A DNA stretch of 64,000 nucleotides from Allomyces arbusculus (lineage: Eukaryota > Blastocladiomycota > Blastocladiomycetes > Blastocladiales > Blastocladiaceae), in contig JADHYV010000003.1 of the NCBI GenBank assembly GCA_027604705.1, forward strand, positions 372,001-436,000, given 5' to 3'. The number at the start of each line of letters is the position of its first letter. The stretch's first letter is position 1. Below, piece by piece: positions 21,761 through 33,827 of the stretch. The translations under genes were made by a program, and so were the position numbers. The notes beneath the pieces were generated by a model that did not search any database, was not told the origin of the DNA, and saw nothing but the letters and a program-made list of their open reading frames with translations.

Positions 21761-24700
21761 TCAGAACGAGCCCAGATAAACTTCAATCGGCCGGCCATCC
21801 GCTGCGGTAACGAGCACGCCGCCCTTGGGTGACCAGGCATGCGAGAGATAGTTGTAGACGTGCGTGTGCTGCGAGTAATTGTGCACGTTCGAGCACTCGC
21901 CCTTGACAATGCGCCCGACCGCCGGTGGGATCCGCTGCGCGATAGTCGGCTCCACGAGAATCCGCTCATCCACGGCGGCAAGCGCGTGGCCCATCGGGTT
22001 GGGCGGTGCCGTGCCCTGCATGACGCGCCACAGCGACAGCGGCTTATCCTTGCGCGCGCGCTTCTCCTTGGGCACGTCGTTCTCGTTCTTCACTGGCTCG
22101 GGTTCGGCCTCGGTATCCGTCTCAATCGCGTCCTCGGCCTTGTTGTCGGTCTCAATCGGCACATCCTCGTCGGGTTCCTTGAGCACGTTCACAAGCTCGT
22201 AAGAGTCGGCCGACAAGATCGGGCGGCGGTACATTTGGAACACGCGCGCCCACGGCGTAAGCCCGTCGCCATCCTCTTGCCGCCAGACGGCGCCCGTGTC
22301 GGCGGCCGGGTCGAGGGCCTTGACCGCCGGGGGCAGCGCGTCGCGCAGCGTTTCGAGCACGCGCACGTCGGTCTTGGAAATGGCGAGCTGCACAGCCGTC
22401 TTGCCCGCGAAGTCTCGCGCCAGAATCGCGTCGGCTGGTTTGGCGGGCGCTGTCGCGGCCGCGAGCTCAGCGCCGTGCTTGGAAATGTAGTCGAGAATGC
22501 GGCGCACCGTCTTGTACTCGCCCGCGAGCGTCGCGACGGCCAGCGGCGTGTGCCCGAACGTGTCCGACTGCGCGCTAAGAATCTTGGCCATGGTCGGCAG
22601 CGGCACGCGGGCCAGGAACGGCGCAACGAGCTTGCGCGGCCCGCTCGCGCACAGGTAGTGGAACGGCGTCCACTTGCGGTCCTTGGTCACGCGCAGCGGG
22701 TCGGCACCCATGTCGAGCAGCTTGGTCAAGCACCGCCGCGCTGCTTGCGGCTGCCGGCACACAATGTGGAGCGGCGTCTCGCCATTGTCGTTCGTTGCGT
22801 TGAGCAGCTTTTCCGAGAACACGGCACGGTCCTTGACGTGCTCGGCGAGTGCGTCCATAGCCTCGAGCGCTTGGTACTCGACCGCATGGTGCATCGCTGT
22901 CTTATTCTTGTCCGAACCGTACCCGTGCGTGAGCGTGAAGATGCGCTGCATAAACCGGCGCCGTTCGGCCGGGTCGATCAGGGCGGCCGCGCGCGGGTCA
23001 CCATGGTTGGCGCGCGTCGTCACAAAGTGGTCAATGTCGTGCTGCAGCGCCTTGGAGACAAAGTACTTGATGATGTCCGGCCGGTTGTACTCGGCCGCAA
23101 TGTGCACGGGCAAAATGATGGTAGGGTTAAGCTTGCGCTTGGCGCCCTTGGACTTACCCAGGCCCGCATAGACGTCGCGCCACTTGAGCTTGGCCTGCTC
23201 CTCGTCCCACCGCTTGTCGCAGAAGTAGAACATCGGCATGTACAGGCCACCGAGGGTCTCGCGCATCAGCACGCGCAGGATCGGCAGGCGATCGGGTAGC
23301 TGCATGGCCAGCGTGAACGGCGAGCTGGTCGAGATCGTGAACCGGCTCGGGTCCGTGATATTGACGCCGACGACGTTGGCCACATAGTCGGCAATGAAAT
23401 CGCCCTCATCCTTGACAATGCCTGTCGTCTTGAGCACGTCAAACGTGTAGGTCTTGTCGTTGAGGCCGCGGTAGGTGGAGATGATCGTGGAAATGCCCTC
23501 TTCCCACCCAGACAGCACACAGTAAGTGAGCGGGTCCGCGTACGACGACCACGCGAGAATGCGGGACGCCATTGTGAGCATGTCGCGCAACGGCGTTGCC
23601 GAGTGCGTGTGGTGCATGGCCGACGGCGCGTTGCGGTCGTCGACCTGCTCGTGCAGCTCCGGCTCCTCGCCCGAGTCGTCGTTGTCGGAATCGTCAAAGC
23701 TGTCATCGTCGTCAGAACTGCCGTCCTCGTCGTCGCTGTCGTCGAGCTCATAGTTGTTGATCAGCGCCGCCTTCTTCTTCTTCTTGGCGTCCTCCTCGAC
23801 CGGCAGTGGCTTGTACTGCGCGTGCGTGGTGCGCATGAGCCACGCGAGAATATGCGCGTGGCGGCGCATCGTCGCGATCATGAGCGGCGACTCGTCGTTG
23901 CAGTTGGTCACAGCCAAGAGCAGCCGTTCCTTGGCCACAAGCTTTTCAATTGTCGACAGGTCGCCGACCCAAATCGCCTGGTAGAGCGCGTGGTAGTGCT
24001 TTTGGCGGTGGTCCGGGATTTTGTTCTTGTCGCGCGGCTCAGTGCGGTAGAGCTTGTAGGTGCCGTGCCGCGCGGCAACAGCCGCCTCGGCCTTAGCCTT
24101 GGCCGCGTCAATGTCCTCTTGGTTCTTCATGACCTCGTCGGTCGGCTGGTTGGCCATGACCGACGGTGGGCGGTGCTCTTTGGCCGCATCCGTCGGCTTC
24201 GTGACCGTGAACAAGTCTGGGCCATACTCGACCGTTGTCCAGACGCGGTAATCGTAGAGCTGCGGCGAGTAGCTTTCCTTGAGGTTCATGTCCTGGCCCT
24301 TGCCGCCGGCCGCGACGAGCAAATCAATGATGCGAATGCACGACACGACGCGTTCATGCAGCGACATAATGTACTCGGAGAGCTCCGGGCGCACTTTTTC
24401 CTCGTCCTTGTCCTTGTCCTTGCCCTCGCCAGCCTCGTCCTTTTCGAGACCCAAGTCGCGTCGTTTCAGGTACTCGTCGTAAGTCGCCGACTCGCGCATG
24501 CGCTTGAGTCGTGCGGCAAACACTTCGGGATTGACCTCCTCGACGACGTCGCCCGGCTGGCGCGGCTTCTTGACGGGCTCGAGCGCGCGCTCCAAGTCGC
24601 GGTTGAAGTCGGCGAGCTTCGAAAACACTTGGTCAACGAGTGGCTCTGCGCGGTAGTAGCTCGTCTTGACATTCGGGTCGGCGCCATGCTTGAGCAGGAG

Positions 24701-27479
24701 CTGAACCATTTCGACGTGGATCGCAGACGGGGCGCCCGTTGCCGCCTTGTACAGCGGCTGGTCCACGTACCGAATCTTGTATTCGGCCTGGTCCTCGGGG
24801 CACTTGTAGTACTCGACGGCCCACTGTTTCGTATACTCGGCGGGCGCGCCAAGCTGCAGGAGCTGCGCGAGCAACTCGACGCTCTTCGACTCGATCGCGG
24901 CGGCGACCAGGTCGGAAATGGTCTTAAACGTGGTCGCCGTCGGGTCCGAGTCGAGCAAGTACTTGACAATGTCCATGCGCTTGGCCTGCAGCGCGAGCTT
25001 GAGCACAGACGTGCTGTTGCTGTCGCAGTCCGACGCGAGCGCACCAGAATCAATCAGCAGCTCCACCATGGGCAAGTGCTTGTCCTCTTCGGGACCGAGC
25101 CACGCGAGCGCGAGCGCTGGCGCCGCGTACTTGCGCCATGAACCCTCGGCCTTGTAGGCCTTTTTCGGGCTCGCGCCGGCGTCCTTGATCAGCCAGCGCG
25201 CGACGTCGAGGTGGCCGTAGAGAATTGCGTAGTGCAGCGGCGAGAAACCCGAGTCCCAATCGATATGATCGACGCGGTGCACGTCAGGCTCCTCAGCGTC
25301 TTCCTCGGCTGATGAGGCCTCGGCCATTTCCGCGTCGTCGTCGTCGCCCTTGGCACTGCCGCCGTCATTGCTGCCGTCGCCACTGCCCTCGCTCCCGGCC
25401 GAGACCATTTCAAAGTCGCCGTCCGAGTCGGGCGACGCGGCCTTCTTGCCGCGCTTCTTTTCGGGCGTCTGCTGCCCGGACGCCGGTGCGTCCTCGCCCT
25501 TGGCCTTAAGCGCGTCGAGGTTCTCCTTGGCCTTGGCCCAGAGCACCTGAGCGATCTCGAGGAACCCGTACTCGCACGCGAGGTGCAGCGCGAGCCGCCC
25601 ATCGGGCATGGGCGACGAGACGCGCGCACCGTACTCAAGCAGGACCTTGACCATGTCCAAGCGACGGAACACGGTCGCGACGTGCAACACCGACCGCCCG
25701 ACCCAGTCACGCGCCTCGATGGCCATGAGCCAGGCCTTGCGGCGCTCTTCCTCGGTGGGCGCGGCCAGAGCCTTGGCACGGGCTGTATCGAGCAAGCTGC
25801 GCACGCGGGCAATATCGCCGTGCGCGACCGCGTAGACGAGCGCCGACCGGTCCTCGGTAATGTAGGCGTCCGCTGCCCAATCGTCGTCGGTGATCGGGTG
25901 GAACGACCCGATTGTCTGGCGGCCCGGGTCATCGACCATGAATGTCAGCGGCCCATGCACGAAATTTTCGACATCTTCCTTATCCTCGGGCGTGACGATC
26001 GGCGGGCACGACCCACAGCAGTCGCTCATGACCTCTTCCATGGTCCCGAAAAACACGGGGTGCTGGTGCACCGAGACGCCGCGCTTCGACATGAACCACT
26101 CGTTGTTGAGCGTCTTGTCCTTTTTGGCTAGCAGCTTGACAATCTTGCTCGCAGTGTACTCGGGCCCGTACGGCAAGAACACCGATGAGTAATCCGACGA
26201 CTCGAACGCATCGTTGCGTGCCTTCAAGTCGCGCCGACGCCGCCACGCCTGCGCCTCGTACCGACCCGCGTTCTTGTGCGCCGGGCGCTGCTTGCGCTCG
26301 CGCTGCGCCTCCTTGTACTGCAGCCGCGTCTCTTGGTCGCCGAGCGCCTCGAAGACGAGAAGGCGAGCCAGACCCTGAACCTTGTCGAACCCGCGCTCGT
26401 AGATCTGCGGGTCGACCAGGTCGCGGTGCAGGTTCGGGACCTTGACCGAGTACCCGCGCTGCGAGTACTTGGCGAGCCGCGCCTCGTAGGTTGGCGAGCG
26501 ACGCGACACGTCGATCGAGTTGATGTGCGTGATGAGCGCGAGATGCGCGCGCGGAGTTGCGAGTACGTCGATTCCGTTGTACCCGACGGCGCAGGCGTCG
26601 ACGTCAAAGCCCTGGATGGTGGAGAGGGAGGCTCAGCAAGTGCTCGTACAGCTTGCAGTGGTAAGCAAGGAGCCGCGTACCATCAGCGTCTCGGCCGGGC
26701 TCTTGTACAAGCGCAAAATGATTTGAATGTGGCGGTACGGGTACTGCGAAACGATCGTGCACGCGTGCGTCGTCCTGAATGGGGTAGGCAGAGGGAAAGC
26801 AGAGTCAGATTATCGAATTCCGGCAAAGGAAGGAACTCGAATTTGCGTACCGAATCACGACTACCTCAAACGGCACCGAGTCCATGATGGCCTGGTAGAC
26901 CTCCTCCATCTTAGCGCGCGCCGCCTCCTCGTCGAGCCCGTGAATGAACAGGTCGATATCGCCAGAGCCGTACTTTGTCAAGAAGAAATCGCGGCGCTCG
27001 CCATATGTCGTCTCGGGCGGCAAGTGCGAGAGGCATGCCTGCACGGCGCCGCCCGCGACAAACACATTATCCCAATTCAGGCAATCGAGCGCACCCGCCG
27101 TGAACAGCTTCCAGTTCAACATAAACTCGGACTTGTCGGCCACGACCTTGGTCCCTTCCTTGGGGCGGTCGGCCGAGGCCATGACGAGCGGCGCGTCCAC
27201 GTCTTCTTGCCACTGGCGCGGCACACGCAGCGCGTCCTTGGGCAGCGCGTGCACGGGCACGAGCAACGCGTGAGGGTCCGAGATGGCGGGCGAGTCGCGG
27301 CACTGCGCAAAGCACCGGCGCAGGTCGTGCTCGCGCCGCGCATAGTCGATGCGGAAGGCCTCGCGCGCAGCGTACGACTCTCTGGCCGCCGCGAGAAGGG
27401 CTTGGCCGTACTGTGCGGCATCGAGACGCGGCACGCGCGCCGTCGGCAGCGGGCCTGTGGTCACGGCAGCATCAGACAT
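21761..27479 (-). CDS. Giant ankyrin-repeat protein with N-terminal nucleotidyltransferase-like domain
   Basis: Exons 26851-27479, 26681-26774 and 21761-26611 encode 1,857 residues from the ATG at 27479. The head looks like a minimal nucleotidyltransferase fold: VAGGAVQACL (GG at 143-144), then GSGDIDLFIHG (Asp174, Asp176), and FDVDACAVGY at 243-252 as a candidate third acidic strand. A conserved block VSRRSPTYEARLAKYSQRGY follows. From about residue 440 onward come many ankyrin units (GRSVLHVATVFRRLDMVKVL, FSPLHYAILYGHLDVARWL, ETPLHIVCRQPQAARRCL, HTPLAVATLAGEYKTV) broken by acidic low-complexity inserts. Both introns (76 and 69 nt, GTACGC..CAG) restore the continuous block SPAETLMGFDVDACAVGY. 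Ankyrin repeats bind proteins; whether the head is catalytic is unknown. No signal peptide or membrane segment was seen. Confidence 0.85.
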
Positions 27480-28039
27480 GTTTGGTTGGAGGCTTCTGGC
27501 ACGGTAACTTGGTAGCGAGCACTTCGACGGGGTCGCGTCGGTCTGGCTGCCCGTGTCGTCGACGTTGGAGCGGCCAGCGCGCCAACGAGGATGCTGTCGG
27601 TCAGGTGAGAGTGCGGTTGCGGGCACTGGCGCGCGTCGCCGTGGTATTTATACTGGTCGCGATCACGGTCATGGTGGGACGCGTCGCAGCGCGCACCACC
27701 AAAGCCGACCAGGCGTGGGACTGGTCAACAGCGTCGACTCACTTGCGCGCTCAGCCTCAGCGCGAGCGCAGGGACTTGCTTCAAGGCGTAAAACTGGCCT
27801 TTGCCCGGCCTTTGCCTGGCAAGTAACAGCGTCGACTCGACGACCTCGAACGCCATGGCGAGCCGGATAGAAAGAAATCACTACGAAATGAAAAAGCAGG
27901 CGATACGATTCATATGTTCTGCTCTCCACCCGTCCAACACGAGATGCGCAGCGGCGCGGAGCCCACGGCGCGGCCTGGATCAAAATTCGCCAAATGGGCC
28001 CGATACTGCACGCGCATCTATCCCCTCCGAACCCTCCTC
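27480..28039. other. Spacer upstream of ankyrin gene, downstream of urocanate hydratase
   Basis: This 560-nt region contains the likely promoter of the ankyrin gene (TATA-like box at 27645-27652) and the 3' flank of urocanate hydratase. No other gene was seen. Confidence 0.6.
27645..27652 (-). promoter_or_regulatory. Putative TATA box of the ankyrin gene
   Basis: TATAAATA on the minus strand lies about 165 nt upstream of the start codon, isolated in GC-rich DNA. The distance would give a leader of roughly 130 nt. This is sequence-only evidence. Confidence 0.4.
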
Positions 28040-30334
28040 TTACAGCCCGAGCGACGCCAACACCTCGTCCGACGCCTGCTGCGGGCGCGTGAGCTTGAGC
28101 AGCGGCTCAAATGACTCGGCCTCGTTAATCTGCAACTGCGCGTTCTCGTTGCCCGCCCACGCGCGGCGTGCAATGCCATTGTTCACGTCCCAGAAGAGCA
28201 TCCGGCGCGCGCGCACGGCCGCGGCCTCGGTACCGTCGAGCAGCAGCAGGAACCCGCCGTTCATGACTTCGCCCCACCCGACGCCGCCGCCATTGTGCAG
28301 CGAGACCGAGGTCGCGCCGCGGAACGCGTCGCCAACAAAGTTGTGCACGGCCATATCGGCGGTGAACTTGGACCCGTCGGTCACGTTCGAAGTTTCGCGG
28401 AACGGCGAGTCGGTGCCCGAAACGTCGTGGTGGTCGCGCGACAGCATCACGGGGCCCTTCAACCGGCCATCGGCGATCGCCTTGTTGAGGGCGAGCGCAA
28501 CGCGCATGCGGCCCTCGGCGTTCACGTACAGGATACGCGCCTGCGAACCGACGACCAGCTTGTGCTCGCCGCAGTGCGTGATCCAGTGGTGGTTGTCTGG
28601 GAATTGCGAGATGGCGGGGTCAGTCTCACGGCGGAGAAGTGGATGGCGAGCGAGAGGATGTTAACGTACCGCTGTACTGTTCAATCTGACGCTTGCCGAG
28701 TTCGTTGGCGCGTGCCTTCGACTCCTTGGACAGGTCGGTCAAGACCTGCGCCGCAATCTCGTCGGTCGTCTGCAGGTCGCTTGCGAGACCACTCGTGCAC
28801 ACCCCTGGGATCGACAGGCGGCATCATCAGTCTCTCATAAAGCCGGGACCCAACTGGTAAGGCAAGGACAACGTACAACGGAAGGGACCAAACCCAAGAC
28901 TGAAGATATCGCCCATGATCGCCTGCACGTACGACGGGTACTTGAACTCGCCGTCCTCGCGCAAGATATCGGCGCCCGCGCGGCTCGACTCGAGCAGCAT
29001 CGCGTTCCCGTAATCAAAGTAGGCCATCCCGCGCGCCGTGAGCTGGTTGATAGCGGCAACTTGGCGACGCAGCGACTCCTGTACGAGCGCCTTGAACTTG
29101 TCGGGGTTCTCGACCATCATGACCTGCGCCTCCTCAAACGAAATTTGCGCCGGGTAGTACCCGCCCTGGAACGGGTTGTGCAGCGACGTCTGGTCACTGC
29201 CGAGTTCCGGGATCAGGTCGGCGTCCTTGACTGAGTCCTTGGCGAGCCGCTCCCAGACGTCCACGACGTTGCCGTGGTACCCAATCGAGACGGGCACCTT
29301 CTCGGCACGCGCACGCTTGATCCGCGCAATCAACGCGTCGAGCCCCGACACCTTCTCTGTGACCCACCCTTGCTCGAACCGCTTGTCGAGCGCGGCGCGG
29401 TCGACCTCGGCAATGACGGCGATCATGCCGCAAATGAACCCGGCCTTGGGCTGCGCGCCCGACATGCCGCCGAGACCCGCCGAGACGAACAGCTTGCCGC
29501 GCAGGTCCGACGTGCCAACGTACTTGCGGCCAGCGTTGAGCAGCGTGATGGTCGTGCCGTGCACGATCCCCTGCGGCCCAATGTAGCAGTAAGAACCCGC
29601 CGTCATCTGGCCGTACTGCGAGACGCCCATCGCGTAGAGTTTGTCGTAATCGGCGCGCGACGAGTAGTTCGGGATGACCATGCCGTTGGTCACGACGACG
29701 CGCGGCGCGTCCTTGTGCGACGGGAACAGACCCATCGGATGGCCCGAGTACATGATGAGCGTCTGCTCGTCGGTCATTTCCGATAGGTACTTCATGACGA
29801 GGTGGTACTGCGCCCAGTTGGAGAAGACCGACCCGTTGCCGCCGTACGTGATGAGCTCGTGAGGGAACTGCGCGACGCGGCGGTCCAAGTTGTTCATGAT
29901 CATGAGCTGGATACCCGCGGCCTGGATCGACTTGGACGGGTAGTCGGCGATCGGGTAGGCCTGCATCTCGTAGCTAACGAGCAAAAAATTGGTCGGTCAG
30001 TTGGTCATCAAGCTTCTCCACCGGTTTGCAATCGCCGAAAACGAGACGAGACGTACTTGGTCGGGCGAAAGCGGTTCATGTAGATGTGGCCAAACACGTC
30101 GAGCTCCTTCAAGAACTCCTTGGCGAGCTTGGCGTGATCCTTGGGGTCAAAGTAGCGAAGCGCATTGCGGATCGCCTGCTTCCTCTCGGCGGCGTTGAGG
30201 TTGTGCACGCGCTTGGGTGCGTGCGGGACTGACGGGTCGCGAGCAAAGACTTCCTCCTCGGTGCGCGCCCAGAATTCGGGCTGGTCAAGGCCGAGCGTCA
30301 GGCACTTGAGCGTTGTTGCGTGCGAGTTGGCCAT
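28040..30334 (-). CDS. UROC1: Urocanate hydratase (urocanase)
   Basis: This enzyme adds water to urocanate to give imidazolone propionate, the second step of histidine breakdown, using bound NAD+; it acts in the cytosol. Exons 30057-30334, 28877-29973, 28670-28804 and 28040-28596 encode 688 residues (human enzyme about 676). Landmarks are TYGGNGSVFSNWAQYH, YSGHPMGLFPSHKDAPR, the dinucleotide-binding GLGGMSGAQPKAG, GFGPFRWVCTSG restored across the third exon junction, LSRDHHDVSGTDSPFRETSN and SLHNGGGVGWGEV. All three introns are 72-83 nt and begin GTACGT; each splice restores the family sequence in phase. The C-terminal half matches the eukaryotic UROC1 type. A TATATAAG box sits 63 nt before the start. 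No other histidine-degradation gene lies in the window. Confidence 0.95.
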
Positions 30335-30396
30335 GTTTTTGAGTGGTCGTGCGAGCTGATGCAACCGAAATCTGGCCGGGCGGGGCCGCCGTGGGT

Positions 30397-30404
30397 CTTA
30401 TATA
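30397..30404 (-). promoter_or_regulatory. TATA box of urocanate hydratase gene
   Basis: TATATAAG on the minus strand lies 63 nt upstream of the ATG at 30334, in an otherwise GC-rich context. Spacing fits a TATA box with a short leader. Confidence 0.6.
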
Positions 30405-31208
30405 TCGGCGTCGTTGGCGAGCATCAAGGTGCAGCAAGCTCTGCCAGCCATGATCGGCGCACGACAGGGTCGGACATCGCAGAGGAGCGCTGTGGAGCGT
30501 GAGGATGGGTGCGGCAGGTCGGCCCGTCTCGCAACCACGTGCCGGGGCCGCGAGACACTTGTGCGCCGGCTTTCACCCATTTTACGCTCTCTTTCGCACT
30601 GGTACGCCGCTTTCTCCGGCAGCTTGCCGTTCAGCCCATGGCTTTGCCGGTGGCCGGCCGTAAGAGCGATTAACCAGATCTGGTCCTTTGAACAATGCAA
30701 GGGGCCGGGTAAAAGTTGGTTTCTCGAGTTTTCTCACTTGCTCGGCAGGCCCCGCGCTTGAACGGACGACGCGCTCGAACGGGCCGCGCGCGGATTCAAT
30801 TGGGATCATGATTGGAGCACGATGGAATGAGCAAGGCATCGACCAGAGAGAGCCCTGGCGGCCCAGCACGACTTGGCACGACGTGGATTGCAACACGAGG
30901 TGGGTTGCAATCCATGTGGTTCAAACCAATGCCGCCATCATGGCGATCAACGCTCAACCGTCAACGCCATGAAGGCCCGCGATAAGCGTGCTCACCACAT
31001 TGATCATTTGCGCATGTCATTCACACGCCCGCCCTGAAGCCTGAAAGTATCAGTGGCGTTTTTGGAAGAGACTGCACCATGCTTTGGCGCTCTTGGCAGC
31101 CCCGCTCACAAACAGTGTTTGCAACAGAAAGCCAGCAACACCAATAACGAGATGGATTTGTTGGAAGCAAATCTGGTTGGCCAGAACCAGACCTGCTCAT
31201 CGCCCAGT

Positions 31209-31280
31209 AATCCAACCATGAGCATAACAAGTGAGCAAACCATAGAATCCAACCATGAACATAACAAGTGAGCAAACCTA
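31209..31280 (+). repeat. Two-copy tandem repeat, 37-nt period
   Basis: The unit AATCCAACCATGAGCATAAC... (37 nt) is repeated at once with very few changes, covering 31209-31245 and 31246-31280. No third copy was found. Confidence 0.85.
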
Positions 31281-33092
31281 GTGTCCACTGCGCGAGGTGA
31301 GGTGGTGAAGGCGGGGCGTGAAACCACAACACGTCCACAAAGCAGATGTTGCTTTGGCTGCTCACACACATTGTCGAAAACAATGTGGGGTCTGTCCAAA
31401 CGGCCTGCACTGACCAATCTCTCTTCTCGCCCATCTGACGCTACTTGACGCTTTCTCCACACCAAACGACGCTGTAGGCAAATCCGTATTGAATTTGGCA
31501 AACCTGTCGACCTGGAGTCACAGCGCTTGCAACGTCCAAACTGGCGCCTTGCCATATCAGCCAGGACTGCCTTGACTGGGGCATGCTTTGCATACATGCA
31601 CCAATTCCTTGACGCCTTGTTCTATTTTGGCCTCCGCCGACACGGCTCTGGGACAGCGAGGCACCAAAGCGGTCCAAAATGATTCCTTTGGGAGCTGGTG
31701 CAGTCCCATACAGGTGCGACCTGCCAATGCAGGGTCTCACGTCATTCATGCACCTTATCGTGGCTGAGTGCGGGCCAACGTGGCAGTGTCTGCTCAGGGT
31801 CTTGACGCGGTGCTCCGTGGTACAGTGCTGGGCGACCAGGGGCCAATTCATTGTTGCTTCTGTTGGTGCTGTCAGCTGATGGTGGTGAATGAGCTCGATT
31901 TGGTCGCGTTCCAGATCGTGTGGCCGGGTACGTGAAACGCTCATGTCTCATCATGCACATAACGATGCGGCCTGCTGTTGCCAATGGCGACGTTTCAGCA
32001 GTACATGTGCACTAGTCGAGAGGCATGGGCAACACGACGATTCGCGTCAAGCTGCGCCACATCATGCCTTGCAAGAAATGCCAGGACAGCTTTCTCGCAT
32101 TCCCTAAATGACCATTGGATGACCATAAACCAGGATCTCCATAGTTGTGGCCAGCCGCAAAACTCAAGCGTGGCAACTACAAAGCAGCAGCGCCGATTCT
32201 TCAATGACTTGAGTGTGCACATCAACAGCCTGTCCTTGGGTGTAAATTGTCCCAGGGTCAGTTGAATACAAGCGTCCATTATCGCCTCATGTTGGTCAAA
32301 ATGATCATGATGCATTATTGTGCATGGCGAATGGCGCTGTTGTGCCCTTCATGGTGTGTTTCTGTGTCGTTCATGATTCGTTTCGCTTGTTGGGCCATGA
32401 TGTCTGACAAAATCAGAACACTTGCTATGACATTCCCCCAATCGTCGCCAAAAGTGAATCACTGCCATTCAATGCTAACTATTGGCCTAGCTCAAAGGAC
32501 GCGGTGAAAGCGAATTGTGAGAGCTGAGTATAAATATTATAAAAGATATTTGTGGTTATTACCACAGTTGGGCGGGGAGGGCAACATGCGCTGCACCCAC
32601 CAAATCATCTGGCCCAATCTGGAGCTTCAGGCAACCATCAAGCCCAACATGCTTCAGAAGTGGAGGCCACTAGCATGATCATCTGTCTCGACTCTCCACG
32701 ATCTCGTGGCTGTTTAGCGTGATGATTTTGAGCTTGCTGGCTTCCTTGCTGTGTAGTAATTTTCATTGCAAAGGTCACTTTGCAGCTGCATCAATGTCTG
32801 AGTCGCAAAGGGTCCCAGTGTGCTGGTGAGTTGGCATTGCTCTCTCCTCACTTGAATTCAAATTTTCCTGGAAAGATGACGTTGGCCGCTTTGATAGATG
32901 TACGCGATGTGGCTGGATTGGCGCACACCTCCTCGCTCATGCGTTATTCACCCCAAGAAATGATTTTTGAAAACGATATGATCAAGGGATCAACACTTCA
33001 GGGAATGGCCGCTCAGCGGAAAGCAACAAACGAAGCGAACAAACGCGTCACAAAGGGGGTAGAGTGCCAACCTATCTACCGCAAACGAACCG

Positions 33093-33827
33093 TTACTGAT
33101 TTGGTTGCGACGACTGCTGCATGCGCAACCGCGCCTGTGCAAACATTTCCTCTTGTGCGCGCGCCATTTCCTCGTCGGTCATGCCCGTCTTTTCCATGCG
33201 CTTGCCACGCTTCTCGCGCTCCTAAGTGGGTGGAGAAGACGACGATAAGTGACGCGGAATGAGCCAGGACGGAGGAGGTGGGTCAATGAGCACGAACCTT
33301 TTGCGACTCCTTGTGCTCATCCCACGAGTCGCGCACCTCGGCAATGTAGTCCTCGAATCCGAGCCGCTGAAAGGCGGGAGTATCGTCGTCAGATCGCTGC
33401 ACAGCTGACGCGCGGTGCCGCGTCAAAGCGTCACGTACCTGCAGCGCCGTGATGACGTGCTCGGGCCCAATCGTCTTGCGCGAGTCCTTTTCGCACACTT
33501 CGTTGGCCTCGGACGAAACGAGATGAATGAATTCTATCGCGCGTGACAGCCCGTTGCGTCAGCTATGCTGAATGTGGAGAAACGACGAGGGTGTCGCCAA
33601 GCGTACCGACGCAGCAGTCGATCAAGAGGTCGCGCGTCTCCTTGGCGCACGAAATGTCGTCGGGCAACATCTCGTTGACGAGCTTCGTCACGGTTGCTAT
33701 GATCGGCAGTTCCGCATCAGCGCCAGGTGATTCCGGTGCCGATTTCAAGTGCAAGGGCAGCAAAGTACAAACCCTTGGGGAGCGACAGGTCCTCGTCAAT
33801 CCCGCCGGCCAAATCGCTTGAAGACAT
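33093..33827 (-). CDS. DR1: Negative cofactor 2 beta (NC2-beta/DR1), histone-fold TBP regulator
   Basis: NC2-beta pairs with NC2-alpha through histone folds, clamps TBP on the promoter and blocks TFIIA/TFIIB entry. The gene is split into five small exons: 33773-33827, 33607-33696, 33439-33533, 33298-33366 and 33093-33221, giving 145 residues. The start is MSSSDLAGGIDEDLSLPK at 33827. The joined protein reads ATVTKLVNEMLPDD, CAKETRDLLIDCCVEFIHLV, SSEANEVCEKDSRKTIGPEH, VITALQRLGFEDYIAEVRDS and a basic ERREKRGKRMEK-like region before a Gln/Ala-rich helix ending QSSQPNQ. Each splice keeps phase and restores the family sequence. Introns are 71-76 nt (GTTTGT, GTACGC, GTACGT, GTTCGT). The shuffled exons make it easy to miss in a simple ORF scan. 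It is divergent from the thiolase gene, 656 nt away. Confidence 0.93.

Larger units (their letters stand above)
30335..33092. other. Gene-poor, AT-richer region between urocanase and NC2-beta genes
   Basis: About 2.76 kb with visibly lower GC than the flanking genes. Overlapping short open frames occur on both strands (the longest of them near 31106-31944, minus) but none shows a domain. It contains a two-copy 37-nt tandem repeat at 31209. I see no RNA gene or recognisable transposon protein. It resembles the accessory island at 14-19 kb. Confidence 0.5.

Noticed and set aside
23603-25141. 512-codon open frame on the plus strand antisense to the ankyrin gene
   Set aside because: It is the mirror of a strongly biased GC-rich coding sequence; it has Arg/Val/Leu-heavy composition with no domain, and the minus strand has clear ankyrin homology.
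31209-31280. CRISPR-like repeats
   Set aside because: There are only two abutting copies without spacers, and the genome is eukaryotic.
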